Source of the DNA: Syntrophomonadaceae bacterium
Lineage (GTDB): Bacteria; Bacillota; Dethiobacteria; DTU022; UBA8154
DNA length: 29,099 nt
Assembly (NCBI GenBank): GCA_003561325.1
Contig: PWWY01000220.1
Span: forward strand, 1-29,099
Reading direction: 5' to 3'
Shown here one piece after another: positions 15,871-24,150 of the stretch. The translations under genes and the position numbers were made by a program. Below the pieces are notes generated by a model. The model worked only from the letters and a program-made list of their open reading frames with translations, was not told where the DNA came from and searched no databases. How positions within the stretch are numbered: the first letter of the stretch is position 1; each line of letters starts with the position of its first letter.

Positions 15871-15927
15871 AACCGGCAACGGAAGCAGGAGAGAAGCAAA
15901 GTCCCTGCTGGAGCCCTGGAGCCGGTT
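15871..15927 (+). repeat. Nested inverted repeats before the Nudix gene
   Basis: AACCGGC at 15871-15877 pairs with GCCGGTT at 15921-15927. Inside, AGCAGG at 15884-15889 pairs with CCTGCT at 15904-15909. No T-run follows. It may be an mRNA leader structure, and no known riboswitch is recognised. Confidence 0.4.
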
Positions 15928-15966
15928 CCGGCATCACAAACTCTCTTAGAAGGCGGGGTGTTTCAA

Positions 15967-16503
15967 GTGGAGCTCGAAGAAAAAACACTGCGTTCCAGCT
16001 ATCCCTTTCGTGGTAAGGTGGTTACCGTGCGCGTGGATGAGGTGCTGCTGCCCGACGGCAAGGAAAGCAAGCGGGAAATCGTGGAGCACGCAGGAGCGGT
16101 AGCGATCATACCAGTCAATGAGAAGCAGGAAGTGCTTTGTATCCGCCAGTTCAGGAAAGCTGCCGGGAAGGTTCTCCTGGAAATACCGGCCGGCCTGGTC
16201 GAGCAAGGAGAAACACTGGAGGCTTGCGCCCAGAGGGAACTGGCCGAAGAAATCGGGTTTATGAGCAACAATCTGGTGAAGCTTTCTTCCTTTTACCCAT
16301 CACCGGGCTTTTCCAGCGAAATGATTCATGTCTACCTGGCACAAGAACTGGTAAAAAAGACCGTAGACAAGCCGGACGATGAATTTATTGCTCTCGAAAA
16401 GTTTCCCCTGAAAGAGGGGCTGAGCAAAATTCAAAGTGGCGTTGTAGAGGATGGAAAAACCATTATTGGCCTGCTGATGGCGCTGCAATACCCGGGGTTG
16501 TAG
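15967..16503 (+). CDS. nudF: Nudix hydrolase, probable ADP-ribose pyrophosphatase
   Basis: A perfect Nudix box GX5EX7REUXEEXGU is present: G-LVEQG-E, then RELAEEIGF. The flanking SKREIVEHAGAVAIIP, IRQFRKA and EIPAGL, and the following SFYPSPGFSSEMIHVYLA, are features of the ADP-ribose pyrophosphatase group (NudF of Bacillus). It would split ADP-ribose into AMP and ribose-5-phosphate. GTG 15967 is preferred because of the GGCGGGG site eight to nine bases before; GTG 15958 would add three residues. The gene sits upstream of xerD as in many Clostridia, but without the spoIIM often found there. Confidence 0.92.
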   Translation: MELEEKTLRSSYPFRGKVVTVRVDEVLLPDGKESKREIVEHAGAVAIIPVNEKQEVLCIRQFRKAAGKVLLEIPAGLVEQGETLEACAQRELAEEIGFMSNNLVKLSSFYPSPGFSSEMIHVYLAQELVKKTVDKPDDEFIALEKFPLKEGLSKIQSGVVEDGKTIIGLLMALQYPGL

Positions 16504-16765
16504 GGCCTTCTCCTGCCGCTTAAACATTTTAAAAGATTGTTATCTTTCCTAAACAATTTTAAAGGGTTTTTCAATAACCGCGTGGAATAAATGATCCGCG
16601 TGGAATAAATGATTATTGCTGCGGAATGTACTGAGCATGTTCCTCGAGGTTTCTCTGCCGCAGGGTCAATCCCGTGAGTTGAGTATAAGCAGGAACATCA
16701 CCGATTGTTACCTGGACGATTTTGATCGCCGGGTTGCGGATTTATTGTAAAGGGGTTATCACCGG
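16504..16765 (+). other. 262-base gap between the Nudix gene and xerD
   Basis: The first part is AT-rich. It holds a perfect 18-bp tandem duplication at 16578-16613, and CTGCGG/CCGCAG arms flank about 40 bases further on. A 37-codon ORF (ATG 16637 to TAA 16750) runs up to the xerD ribosome site but has no clear site of its own and no recognised motif. No terminator with a T-run was seen. Confidence 0.5.
16578..16613 (+). repeat. Perfect 18-bp tandem duplication
   Basis: CCGCGTGGAATAAATGAT occurs at 16578-16595 and again, base for base, at 16596-16613. It lies upstream of xerD. It could be a recent slippage duplication or two copies of a binding site. Confidence 0.9.
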
Positions 16766-17653
16766 ATGGAGCAGCTTTTGAAAGACTACATCTATCATCT
16801 TTCAGTGGAAAAAGGACTGGCCGACAACACCCTGGAATCTTACCAGCGAGACCTGAAAAAATACGTGTCATTTTTACAAAAGAACAATGTGCAATGTTTT
16901 AAAGAGACATCCAGGAAGCAGATCACCGATTACTTGAACCTGCAGCACGAAAACGGGCTGGCTCCTTCATCCATCAGCCGAAGTCTTGCCTCCCTTCGAT
17001 CCTTTTACCAGTTCCTTTTAAAGGAACAGGTCATGCAAGAAAATCCCGCCACCGATCTCGAAACCCCGAGGATGGAAAAAAAACTACCCCATGTGCTCTC
17101 TTTTAGCGATATCGAACTTCTACTGGAACAGCCCCAGACCAATTGTGAAATCGGCATGCGAGATAAAGCCATGCTGGAACTCATCTACGCGACCGGCATC
17201 CGTGTCTCTGAGCTGGTATCCCTGAACCTGAATCATGCCAACATCAAGATGGGCTTCTTACGCTGTGACGGCAAGGGGGGAAAAGAGAGAATGATCCCGC
17301 TGGGATCGGTCGCCATCCATTGTTTGCAGGATTATTTGGCGCGCAGCCGAAGAAAACTTTTAAAGAACCAGGATGAAAAGGCGCTCTTTCTCAATCAGCA
17401 CGGTAAAAGGTTGACGCGGCAGGGGTTCTGGAAGATATTAAAAAAGTATGTTCTGCGGGCAGGAATTAATGCGGATATCACGCCACACACGCTGCGCCAT
17501 TCTTTTGCGACCCACTTGCTGGAAAATGGCGCAGATTTACGTTCTGTGCAGGAGATGCTGGGTCATGCAGATATCTCCACGACCCAAATTTATACCCAGC
17601 TGACACGGAAGAAAATCAAGGAAGTTTACGACCAGGCCCACCCTCGCGCCTAG
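16766..17653 (+). CDS. xerD: Tyrosine recombinase XerD
   Basis: The 295-aa protein has an N-terminal SAM-like DNA-binding domain (1-100) and a catalytic domain with all six expected residues: Arg146 (TGIRVSEL), Lys170 (GKGGKER), His241 and Arg244 (HTLRHS), His267 (GHADIS) and nucleophile Tyr276. It resolves chromosome dimers at dif together with XerC. The context before deoB matches the xerD-drm order in Bacillus and Clostridia, so it is the housekeeping recombinase and not a phage integrase. The ATG follows AAAGGGG. Confidence 0.96.
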   Translation: MEQLLKDYIYHLSVEKGLADNTLESYQRDLKKYVSFLQKNNVQCFKETSRKQITDYLNLQHENGLAPSSISRSLASLRSFYQFLLKEQVMQENPATDLETPRMEKKLPHVLSFSDIELLLEQPQTNCEIGMRDKAMLELIYATGIRVSELVSLNLNHANIKMGFLRCDGKGGKERMIPLGSVAIHCLQDYLARSRRKLLKNQDEKALFLNQHGKRLTRQGFWKILKKYVLRAGINADITPHTLRHSFATHLLENGADLRSVQEMLGHADISTTQIYTQLTRKKIKEVYDQAHPRA

Positions 17654-17710
17654 CCGCCGCGATCTTCAGATTAGCCTTTGCCAGCGCCGGGTTAGAAAGC
17701 GGGTGATCGC

Positions 17711-18880
17711 ATGAACGTAAAACGTGTTGTAATCCTGGTATTGGATGGCCTGGGGGTAGGTGCCTTGCCCGATGCCCATCTATACGGGGATGAAGGCAGC
17801 AATACCCTGGGTCATATTCTCTCCGCTTCTCCAGGTTATACGCTGCCGGGCCTCGTTTCCCTGGGCCTTGGTGAACTGGTAGACCCCCCCCTGGAGACAA
17901 CCTCGCAGATCAGGGGTGCCCATGGTAAAATGGCCCAGCGATCCAGCGGCAAAGATACCATCTCCGGCCACTGGGAGCTTGCAGGTGTTCCCCTGGATCG
18001 ACCTTTTCCCGTTTATCCCCACGGCTTCCCCGATGAGGTGATCAGCCTCTTTGAAGCCTACGTGGGGAAACCCGTTCTCGGCAATGTGGCCGCATCGGGA
18101 ACGGAAATTATTAACCGTCTGGGCGAGCTGCATCTCGAAACAGGGCGTCCCATCGTCTATACTTCAGCAGATAGTGTCTTTCAGGTTGCGGCCCATGAAG
18201 ACGTGGTTCCCGTGGAAACCCTTTATGGATGGTGTATGAAGGCGAGAAGGGAGATACTCCTGGGGAAGCACGCCGTGGGCAGGGTGATTGCGCGCCCCTT
18301 TCAAGGGTCAGCCGGTCATTTTTTTCGAACAGAAAACCGGAAAGACTTTTCTTTGCCGCCCCCCGCACCGACTTTATTAGACGCCGTTAGCCAGGCCGGG
18401 CTCGAGGTCTGGGTGGTTGGCAAAGTCTATGATATATTTTCAGGACAGGGAATTACCCGGCACCAGCAAGACCGGGGTAATAAAGCCATCATGCGCAGCT
18501 TGATGGAGTGTATCGAGCAGCCTTTTGAGGGGGTCATGTGGGCGACCCTGGTTGATTTTGATATGCTCTATGGTCACCGCAACGATGCGGAAGGATTTCT
18601 GGGGGCGCTGGAAGTTTTTGATCAATTTTTAAGGCTCTTTCTCCGTCGCTTACTGGAGGAAGATGTACTTTTTATCACGGCTGATCACGGCTGCGACCCG
18701 ACTTTCGCAGGCACGGATCACACCAGGGAATATGTGCCCCTGCTTGTTTACGGCCGCCAGGTCAAGGCACGGTCCCTGGGTACCCGCAAGAGTTTCGCGG
18801 ATCTTGGGGCAACGGTTGCCGACCTGCTGGGTGTTGCCGCATCGCTGGAAGGGAACAGTTTTGCCCGGGATCTCACTTAG
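17711..18880 (+). CDS. deoB: Phosphopentomutase
   Basis: DeoB moves phosphate between C1 and C5 of ribose or deoxyribose. The 389-aa alkaline-phosphatase-superfamily protein has the metal motif VLDGLGVGALPD at the start, the phosphorylated Thr83 in GKDTISGHWE, VDFDMLYGH, TADHGCDPT and GTDHTREYVP, which together supply the two-manganese site. Length and motifs are normal. It lies 57 bases after xerD and 14 before pdp, forming a nucleoside-salvage pair in which pdp releases ribose-1-phosphate for this enzyme. Confidence 0.97.
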   Translation: MNVKRVVILVLDGLGVGALPDAHLYGDEGSNTLGHILSASPGYTLPGLVSLGLGELVDPPLETTSQIRGAHGKMAQRSSGKDTISGHWELAGVPLDRPFPVYPHGFPDEVISLFEAYVGKPVLGNVAASGTEIINRLGELHLETGRPIVYTSADSVFQVAAHEDVVPVETLYGWCMKARREILLGKHAVGRVIARPFQGSAGHFFRTENRKDFSLPPPAPTLLDAVSQAGLEVWVVGKVYDIFSGQGITRHQQDRGNKAIMRSLMECIEQPFEGVMWATLVDFDMLYGHRNDAEGFLGALEVFDQFLRLFLRRLLEEDVLFITADHGCDPTFAGTDHTREYVPLLVYGRQVKARSLGTRKSFADLGATVADLLGVAASLEGNSFARDLT

Positions 18881-18894
18881 AGGGAGTTCAAAAC

Positions 18895-20211
18895 ATGCAG
18901 GCACTGGATTTGATTATTAAAAAGCGAGACGGCCAAAGCCTGTCTCCCGAGGAAATTCAATTTTTAATCCATGATTACAATACCGGGGCCATACCGGACT
19001 ACCAGATGGCCTCACTGCTGATGGCCATTTATTTCCAGGGCTTAAACGCCAAGGAAACCAATGCCCTCACCACGGCACTGGCCAATTCCGGGGAAGTGCT
19101 GGATTTTTCATCCCTGGATAAAACCGTGGTGGACAAGCACAGCAGTGGCGGGGTTGGCGACAAGGTTACCCTGGTTCTGACCCCAATAATTGCTGCCGCA
19201 GGAATCCCTGTGGCAAAAATTTCTGGACGCGGATTGGGCTTTACCGGGGGCACCATCGACAAACTTGAAAGTATCCCCGGCTTTAATGCCCGGCTTTCAC
19301 CCCAGCGTTTTAAAGAGATCGTCCAGGACAATAACCTGGCGATCATGATGCAAACCGAGGGTTTAACTCCGGCTGAAGGGAAGCTTTACGCCCTGCGAGA
19401 CGTGACGGGAACGGTGGAAAACATCTCCCTGATTGCGGCGTCCATCATGAGTAAAAAATTAGCCGCAGGAACCCAGGCCATCTTGTTAGATATCAAGACG
19501 GGGCGTGGGGCTTTCATGGAAAGCCTGGATGACGCGTTTAACCTGGCCGAGATTCTTGTCCGGATTGGGAAGGACATGGACCGCCGCGTGGTCGCTGTTG
19601 TTTCGGATATGAGCCAGCCCCTGGGTTTCGCTGTTGGTAATGCCCTGGAGGTGATCGAGGCGGTGAAGGTGCTGCAAGGTCACGGGCCCTGGGACGTGGA
19701 GCGGCTTTGCGTACAGCTGGCCGGATACATGTTTGCCATGGTGGGCAAAGTAAGAAATCCCGAAGAAGGCCAGGAGCAGGCGGAAAAACTGCTGAAAAAC
19801 GGGAGTGCTTACCAGAAACTTAAAGATACCGTCAAGGCACAGGGAGGAGAGGTCGCATACCTGGAAAACACGGATCTCTTTCCGAAAGCCCGGATTATCC
19901 ATAAAGTGAAAGCAAAAACAGCGGGTTACCTCTGTGAAATCGATGCCAAGCGGGTGGGCCGGGCTGCCGTCTGGCTGGGTGTGGGGCGTATGTATAAAGA
20001 TCAGCAGATCCGGCCGGAGGTGGGTGTGATCTTAAACCGCAAAATCGGGGACAGCGTGGTTAAGGGTGAAACCCTGGCCTTTGTGCATGCGAACGATGAA
20101 GCTTCTTTGAAAAATGCCGGTAAAGAACTGGCAAATGCCTTTAATATCTGCGGTGAAAAGGTTGAATCTCCCCATTTAATCTACGGCGTAGTTCCCCCGT
20201 TTCCCAGCTAA
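18895..20211 (+). CDS. pdp: Pyrimidine-nucleoside phosphorylase
   Basis: This 438-aa enzyme cleaves uridine or thymidine with phosphate. It has the phosphate-binding KHSSGGVGDK (around residue 80), the active-site block KISGRGLGFTGGTIDKLES, LYALRDVTGTV and a C-terminal alpha/beta domain near NRKIGDSV. The first domain shows MASLLMAIYF. It matches the Gram-positive pyrimidine type in length, but thymidine-specific DeoA cannot be excluded. ATG 18895 follows GAGGGAG. It is the last gene before a promoter-bearing gap; the dacF seen in relatives at this place is missing. Confidence 0.94.
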   Translation: MQALDLIIKKRDGQSLSPEEIQFLIHDYNTGAIPDYQMASLLMAIYFQGLNAKETNALTTALANSGEVLDFSSLDKTVVDKHSSGGVGDKVTLVLTPIIAAAGIPVAKISGRGLGFTGGTIDKLESIPGFNARLSPQRFKEIVQDNNLAIMMQTEGLTPAEGKLYALRDVTGTVENISLIAASIMSKKLAAGTQAILLDIKTGRGAFMESLDDAFNLAEILVRIGKDMDRRVVAVVSDMSQPLGFAVGNALEVIEAVKVLQGHGPWDVERLCVQLAGYMFAMVGKVRNPEEGQEQAEKLLKNGSAYQKLKDTVKAQGGEVAYLENTDLFPKARIIHKVKAKTAGYLCEIDAKRVGRAAVWLGVGRMYKDQQIRPEVGVILNRKIGDSVVKGETLAFVHANDEASLKNAGKELANAFNICGEKVESPHLIYGVVPPFPS

Positions 20212-20364
20212 CGAAAAGAGCCCCTGCAGCCGTGATCACGGCATACTTCTCTATAAATGGGAGCATATACCACGATATGGTATAATGGGAACGTGCATGC
20301 AGTCGCGAACCCGTACCGGCCAGAAACTAACCCCGCTTAGAATAAGTTGAAAGGGTTCTTGGCA
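20212..20364 (+). promoter_or_regulatory. Gap with TATAAT box, overlapping inverted repeat and palindrome
   Basis: A perfect TATAAT is at 20281-20286, but the -35 region (TGGGAG) is poor. The arms TATACC (20266-20271) and GGTATA (20279-20284), seven bases apart, overlap the -10 as an operator would. A perfect 14-bp palindrome, GCCGTGATCACGGC, is at 20229-20242. Together these suggest a regulated promoter for the next genes. No T-run terminator is visible. Confidence 0.55.
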
Positions 20365-21513
20365 ATGACCAATCTCCTTCCCTTGATCAACGAGCGACTT
20401 ACCAGGGATCTGCAAATATTATTTTACCTCTCCAGTTACTGTGCCCGTCAGGGCGGCTGGCGGATCTATGCCGTGGGAGAATTTGTGCGGGACCTTTTTC
20501 TCCAGCAACCCACCCAAGAAATATCCCTGTTAATTGAAGGCTCAGCCGTTGATTTTGCCCATCGCTTACACAAACTCTTTGCCGGCCGACTGCGGGTCAT
20601 GGAAAAATTTGGCACGGTAGATTTTTTTTTGCAAGACCATACCGTGTTGAAAATGACCACGGCCAGGCGGGAGTTTTCTTTACAAACTGCGGACGAAGCG
20701 CCTGGAGACGAGGCGTTTTTGAAGAGCGATTTGTACAACCGTGATTTCACGATCGATACCATGGCCTGTTCTTTGAATACGGATACCTATGGGAGATTAT
20801 ACGATTTTTTTCGCGGAAAGGACGACCTGGACCAGGGGCTGATTCGCGTTCTTTATAAACTCAGTTTCGTCGACGAACCACTCCGGGTTTTTCGGGCCGT
20901 GCGCAGTGAGCAGAGGTACCGATTCGCACTTGAAAAAGAAACATACGAGCAATTAATCGCGGCCGGTCATAACCAGTTAACCAGCCGCTTAAGTAAAGGA
21001 AGGTTGTACGAGGAAGCATTCTTGATCTTCAAGGAACCCTCACCTGTTGCCGTGCTTTCCCGTTTAAAGGAGCTGGGCCTGCTGGAGGTGCTGTTCCCCC
21101 GCACCCGTTTTAGCCAGAGGCTGTTTGAGAACCTGCAGGCCCTGGAGCGTATCCTGCAGGAGGGAGGAAAGTCTGCACTTTTTGATCGCAAGAAAATCGG
21201 CCTTACAGCCCTGTACTTGACGATGATTTTTGATGAAACCCCGGAACACGACTTGAAATACCTGTTATACGTGATGCGGCTGAAGAAAAAGCAGCGGGAA
21301 ATTATCCTTGGTCTACGGGAGCGGATCCCCGCCCTGCTCCACGCCCTGGAACAAGAATTTATCACAGATTTCCACCTTGAACAGTTATTCAAAAACCTGC
21401 CGGAAGAAGCCTTTCCGCTGCTGTTGGTCTACGGACAGGGTAAATCCTTTACCCGGCACATCGGCCAGCACATGATGTTCAGAAAAAACAGCCCAACCCT
21501 GTCGCAGCGGTAG
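20365..21513 (+). CDS. Poly(A) polymerase/CCA-transferase-family protein lacking the DxD metal site
   Basis: The 382-aa protein resembles the class II nucleotidyltransferase head: AVGEFVRD (36-43), TARREF, LYNRDFTID and DEPLRVFRAVR, followed by a helical body. Active CCA-adding enzymes have VGGxVRD and then DxD about ten residues later. Here VGG is VGE, and the DxD position reads Glu52-Ile-Ser54 (QEISLLIEG), so both metal-binding Asp residues seem lost. It is probably inactive in nucleotide addition or has a new role, such as tRNA binding. ATG 20365 is chosen for the GAAAGGG at 20349-20355; TTG 20347 would add six residues. Not a simple housekeeping cca gene. Confidence 0.75.
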   Translation: MTNLLPLINERLTRDLQILFYLSSYCARQGGWRIYAVGEFVRDLFLQQPTQEISLLIEGSAVDFAHRLHKLFAGRLRVMEKFGTVDFFLQDHTVLKMTTARREFSLQTADEAPGDEAFLKSDLYNRDFTIDTMACSLNTDTYGRLYDFFRGKDDLDQGLIRVLYKLSFVDEPLRVFRAVRSEQRYRFALEKETYEQLIAAGHNQLTSRLSKGRLYEEAFLIFKEPSPVAVLSRLKELGLLEVLFPRTRFSQRLFENLQALERILQEGGKSALFDRKKIGLTALYLTMIFDETPEHDLKYLLYVMRLKKKQREIILGLRERIPALLHALEQEFITDFHLEQLFKNLPEEAFPLLLVYGQGKSFTRHIGQHMMFRKNSPTLSQR

Positions 21514-21582
21514 TTCTCCCGCGAACAGGCAGCGATTTCCGCATCTTTTTCAGGTATTGGTACAGAAGAAAGGAGATGGAAG

Positions 21583-22236
21583 ATGTTTTTCTCTGGCGTT
21601 GACTTGCTTTACCGCATACCGGCCTTGTTGATTGCCCTGACCTTTCATGAATATGCCCATGCGCGCATGGCCTATGCCTGGGGCGATGCAACCGCGAAAA
21701 ATGCGGGGCGCATGACACTAAATCCTATCTCTCACCTGGATCCCCTTGGCACCTTGATGGTAATGCTGGTCGGCTTTGGGTGGGCTCGCCCGGTTCCCAT
21801 TAATCCCTTTCATTTCCGCCACCGGGAAAAGGGGCTGTTCTGGGTTTCCCTGGCCGGGCCGGGGACGAATTTGCTGCTGGCTTTTATCGCCGCACTGATA
21901 TTGTTCTTAACCACGGGCAATCTTCCTTCTCTTTACCGCTGGGCTGCACCGGGAATCCTGGAAGGCATCTTGATCTGGGTCGTTTTTATCAATGTCTTCC
22001 TGGCGATCTTCAACTTCGTGCCCCTGCCTCCCCTGGACGGATCAAAAATTGTCCGGTCGCTGTTACCCCGTGCCTATGCGCATTACTACCAGAGCTTTGA
22101 AGCCTACGGGCCTTTTCTGCTGATCTTGCTCCTGGTCCTCGGGCTGCTCACACGGGTTTTGCTTCCCATCGCCTCCTTCATTATCGGGGGGATCAATTTG
22201 CTGGTCTTGATCCTCACCGGCCATTATTTTCTATAA
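21583..22236 (+). CDS. Site-2 protease family (M50) membrane metalloprotease
   Basis: This 217-aa multi-pass membrane protein has the zinc motif HEYAH at residues 22-26 inside the first membrane segment. The third metal ligand is in VPLPPLDGSKIV (Asp152), the arrangement of short bacterial site-2 proteases (YwhC/Rip3-like). Other marks are AGRMTLNPISHLDPLGT and SLAGPGTNLLLA. It would cut a substrate within the membrane; the target is unknown. AAAGGAG lies at 21569-21575. The gene sits between the CCA-like gene and trpS, common in Clostridia ahead of trpS-scpAB. Confidence 0.94.
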   Translation: MFFSGVDLLYRIPALLIALTFHEYAHARMAYAWGDATAKNAGRMTLNPISHLDPLGTLMVMLVGFGWARPVPINPFHFRHREKGLFWVSLAGPGTNLLLAFIAALILFLTTGNLPSLYRWAAPGILEGILIWVVFINVFLAIFNFVPLPPLDGSKIVRSLLPRAYAHYYQSFEAYGPFLLILLLVLGLLTRVLLPIASFIIGGINLLVLILTGHYFL

Positions 22237-22269
22237 ACTGCTAGCATCACGGGAAAGGAATGGTATCTT

Positions 22270-23262
22270 TTGGCAGCAAAAAAGGGCATAATTTTGAGCG
22301 GCATGCGGCCGACGGGTCGCTTACACCTGGGGAACCTTTTCGGCGCCCTGGAAAACTGGATACATTTACAGGATCAGTACGAATGCTATTTCTGCGTGGT
22401 GGACTGGCATGCGTTAACCACCGCTTATGAGAGTCCCGGGAATATCCAGGAAGACGTGCGCGAGATGGTCATGGATTGGTTGAGCTGCGGGATTGACCCG
22501 GAAAAGGCCACGCTGTTTAAGCAATCCGATGTGATTGAGCATGCAGAATTACACCTACTCTTTTCCATGCTGACACCTTTATCCTGGCTGGAAAGGTGCC
22601 CCACGTACAAGGAACAGATGCAGCAGATGGAGGGGCGCAACCTGGCGACATACGGTTTCCTGGGATATCCCCTTCTGCAGGCGGCGGATATTTTGATCTA
22701 CAAGGCCAATGCCGTGCCGGTGGGTGAAGATCAGGCGCCCCACATTGAACTGACCCGGGAAGTGGCCCGCAGGTTCAATTACCTCTACGGAAAGCAAATA
22801 TTTCCTGAACCGGAAACCCTGCTCAACGAATTTAAAATCATTCCCGGGCTGGACAAGCGGAAAATGAGCAAAAGTTACAACAACTACATCGAGATCGCCA
22901 TCGCGCCGGCGCAAATACCGGAAAAAGTGCGCATGATGATTACCGATCCGGCCCGCATCAGAAAAGATGATCCCGGTAACCCGCAGATTTGCAGCGTGTT
23001 TGCTTTCCAGCGGATCTTCAATGCGGAAGCGGTCGAGGCTATCGCGCAAGAATGTCGCGAGGGCACAATTGGCTGCGTGCAGTGCAAAAACCTCCTGGCC
23101 GGAAAAATGAAGGACTACCTGGAACCTATCTACCATCGAAGAAAAGAAATTGAAAGCAAGCCGCAGATCGTTGATGAAGTAATGGCCCGAGGGGCAGAAC
23201 AGGCCAGGAATACGGCCCAGGCCACGATGAAAGAGGTGCGAGCAGCCATGGGGCTTATCTAA
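22270..23262 (+). CDS. trpS: Tryptophanyl-tRNA synthetase
   Basis: This 330-aa class I synthetase has GMRPTGRLHLGN, with the HIGH-like motif HLGN at 19-22, and KMSKS at 198-202. In between are DWHALTT, GFLGYPLLQAADIL and PVGEDQAPHIELTRE. It attaches tryptophan to its tRNA. The start is TTG 22270 behind GGAAAGGA. Length is normal. No T-box leader is recognisable in the 33-base gap upstream, so tryptophan control at this point is unlikely. Confidence 0.97.
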   Translation: MAAKKGIILSGMRPTGRLHLGNLFGALENWIHLQDQYECYFCVVDWHALTTAYESPGNIQEDVREMVMDWLSCGIDPEKATLFKQSDVIEHAELHLLFSMLTPLSWLERCPTYKEQMQQMEGRNLATYGFLGYPLLQAADILIYKANAVPVGEDQAPHIELTREVARRFNYLYGKQIFPEPETLLNEFKIIPGLDKRKMSKSYNNYIEIAIAPAQIPEKVRMMITDPARIRKDDPGNPQICSVFAFQRIFNAEAVEAIAQECREGTIGCVQCKNLLAGKMKDYLEPIYHRRKEIESKPQIVDEVMARGAEQARNTAQATMKEVRAAMGLI

Positions 23263-23285
23263 ATCAGGATCAACAGGATCATGGT

Positions 23286-24107
23286 GTGATTGAGGCTGGC
23301 CAAAATGGGGGGACAGGATACCTGATTGCACTCCCGGTTTTTGAAGGCCCTTTTGACCTGCTTTTTCATCTCATTCAGCGAGAAGAAGTGGATATCTGGG
23401 AAATTCCCCTGGGAAAAATCACCAACCAATACCTGGCGCACGTTCAATCCCTGCAACAACTTGAGGTCGACCTGGCCGGTGAATTCCTGGTCATGGCCGC
23501 AGCCCTGCTCCAGCTAAAGTCGCGGTTGCTCTTACCCAGCCTGCCCGCCAGGTTAACGGACAAAGAAGAAACGGACCTTTTTTTTGGTTCCAAGGAAGAA
23601 CTGGTGCGCTGTTTGTTAGAATACAGGAAAGCAAAAGTCATTGCCCTGGAACTCCACAAGCGGCAAGATGGCCAGCAAAGGGTTTTTTTGCGTTCCGGCT
23701 GGCAGCAGAAGATCATGCTGGTCAATCACCAAAAAATGATCTACCCCTTCGCCTATGACAGCCTCAAGCAGGCCGTGAAAAACTTGGGAAGGCGCCGGGA
23801 AAAAGAGTTGAAGCTCCCAGAACCCGTCCCCTTGCCTTATGAGAACTTGTCTTTTCGAGATACCTTAAGGCGCATCATGGATCGCATTAAAAACGTCCAA
23901 AAAGTTATTTTGACTTTCGAAGACTTTGTCAAAAGAAGAAGAGACAAATCTGAAATCGTGGTCACTTTCTTTGCCCTCCTGGAACTGGCGAGAAGGGGCC
24001 AGGTGCATTTAAGCCAGTACCGGCCTTTTAGCTCTATCCAGGTCATGCAGACACGTGGGGAAAATCACGCCGATGAACCCGGTGGACCCCCACTCTCGAG
24101 AAAATAG
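23286..24107 (+). CDS. scpA: Segregation and condensation protein A
   Basis: ScpA is the kleisin that bridges the SMC heads in bacterial condensin. The 273-aa protein has the family opening VFEGPFDLLFHLI, EVDIWEIPLGKIT, LAGEFLVMAAALLQLKSRLLLP and, near the end, the winged-helix TFFALLELARRGQV. The start is uncertain: GTG 23286 gives 12 more residues than usual before the conserved strand, but no better start is in frame. It is 23 bases after trpS and precedes scpB. Confidence 0.93.
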   Translation: MIEAGQNGGTGYLIALPVFEGPFDLLFHLIQREEVDIWEIPLGKITNQYLAHVQSLQQLEVDLAGEFLVMAAALLQLKSRLLLPSLPARLTDKEETDLFFGSKEELVRCLLEYRKAKVIALELHKRQDGQQRVFLRSGWQQKIMLVNHQKMIYPFAYDSLKQAVKNLGRRREKELKLPEPVPLPYENLSFRDTLRRIMDRIKNVQKVILTFEDFVKRRRDKSEIVVTFFALLELARRGQVHLSQYRPFSSIQVMQTRGENHADEPGGPPLSRK

Positions 24108-24136
24108 CTGTATCATATCAATACTATGTTGCCTGG

Positions 24137-24146
24137 AAGGGGTGAT
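24137..24146 (+). promoter_or_regulatory. Ribosome site deciding the scpB start
   Basis: AAGGGGTGAT is nearly complementary to the 3' end of 16S rRNA and lies four bases before TTG 24151. This rejects the 32-residue-longer start at 24055 within scpA. Confidence 0.75.
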
Positions 24147-24150
24147 TTTC

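Noticed and set aside
16766..17653. Phage or mobile-element integrase
   Set aside because: Housekeeping XerD length and residues, next to deoB, with no other mobile genes.
22579..23331. 250-aa minus-strand ORF opposite trpS
   Set aside because: Shadow of trpS, whose motifs are unambiguous.
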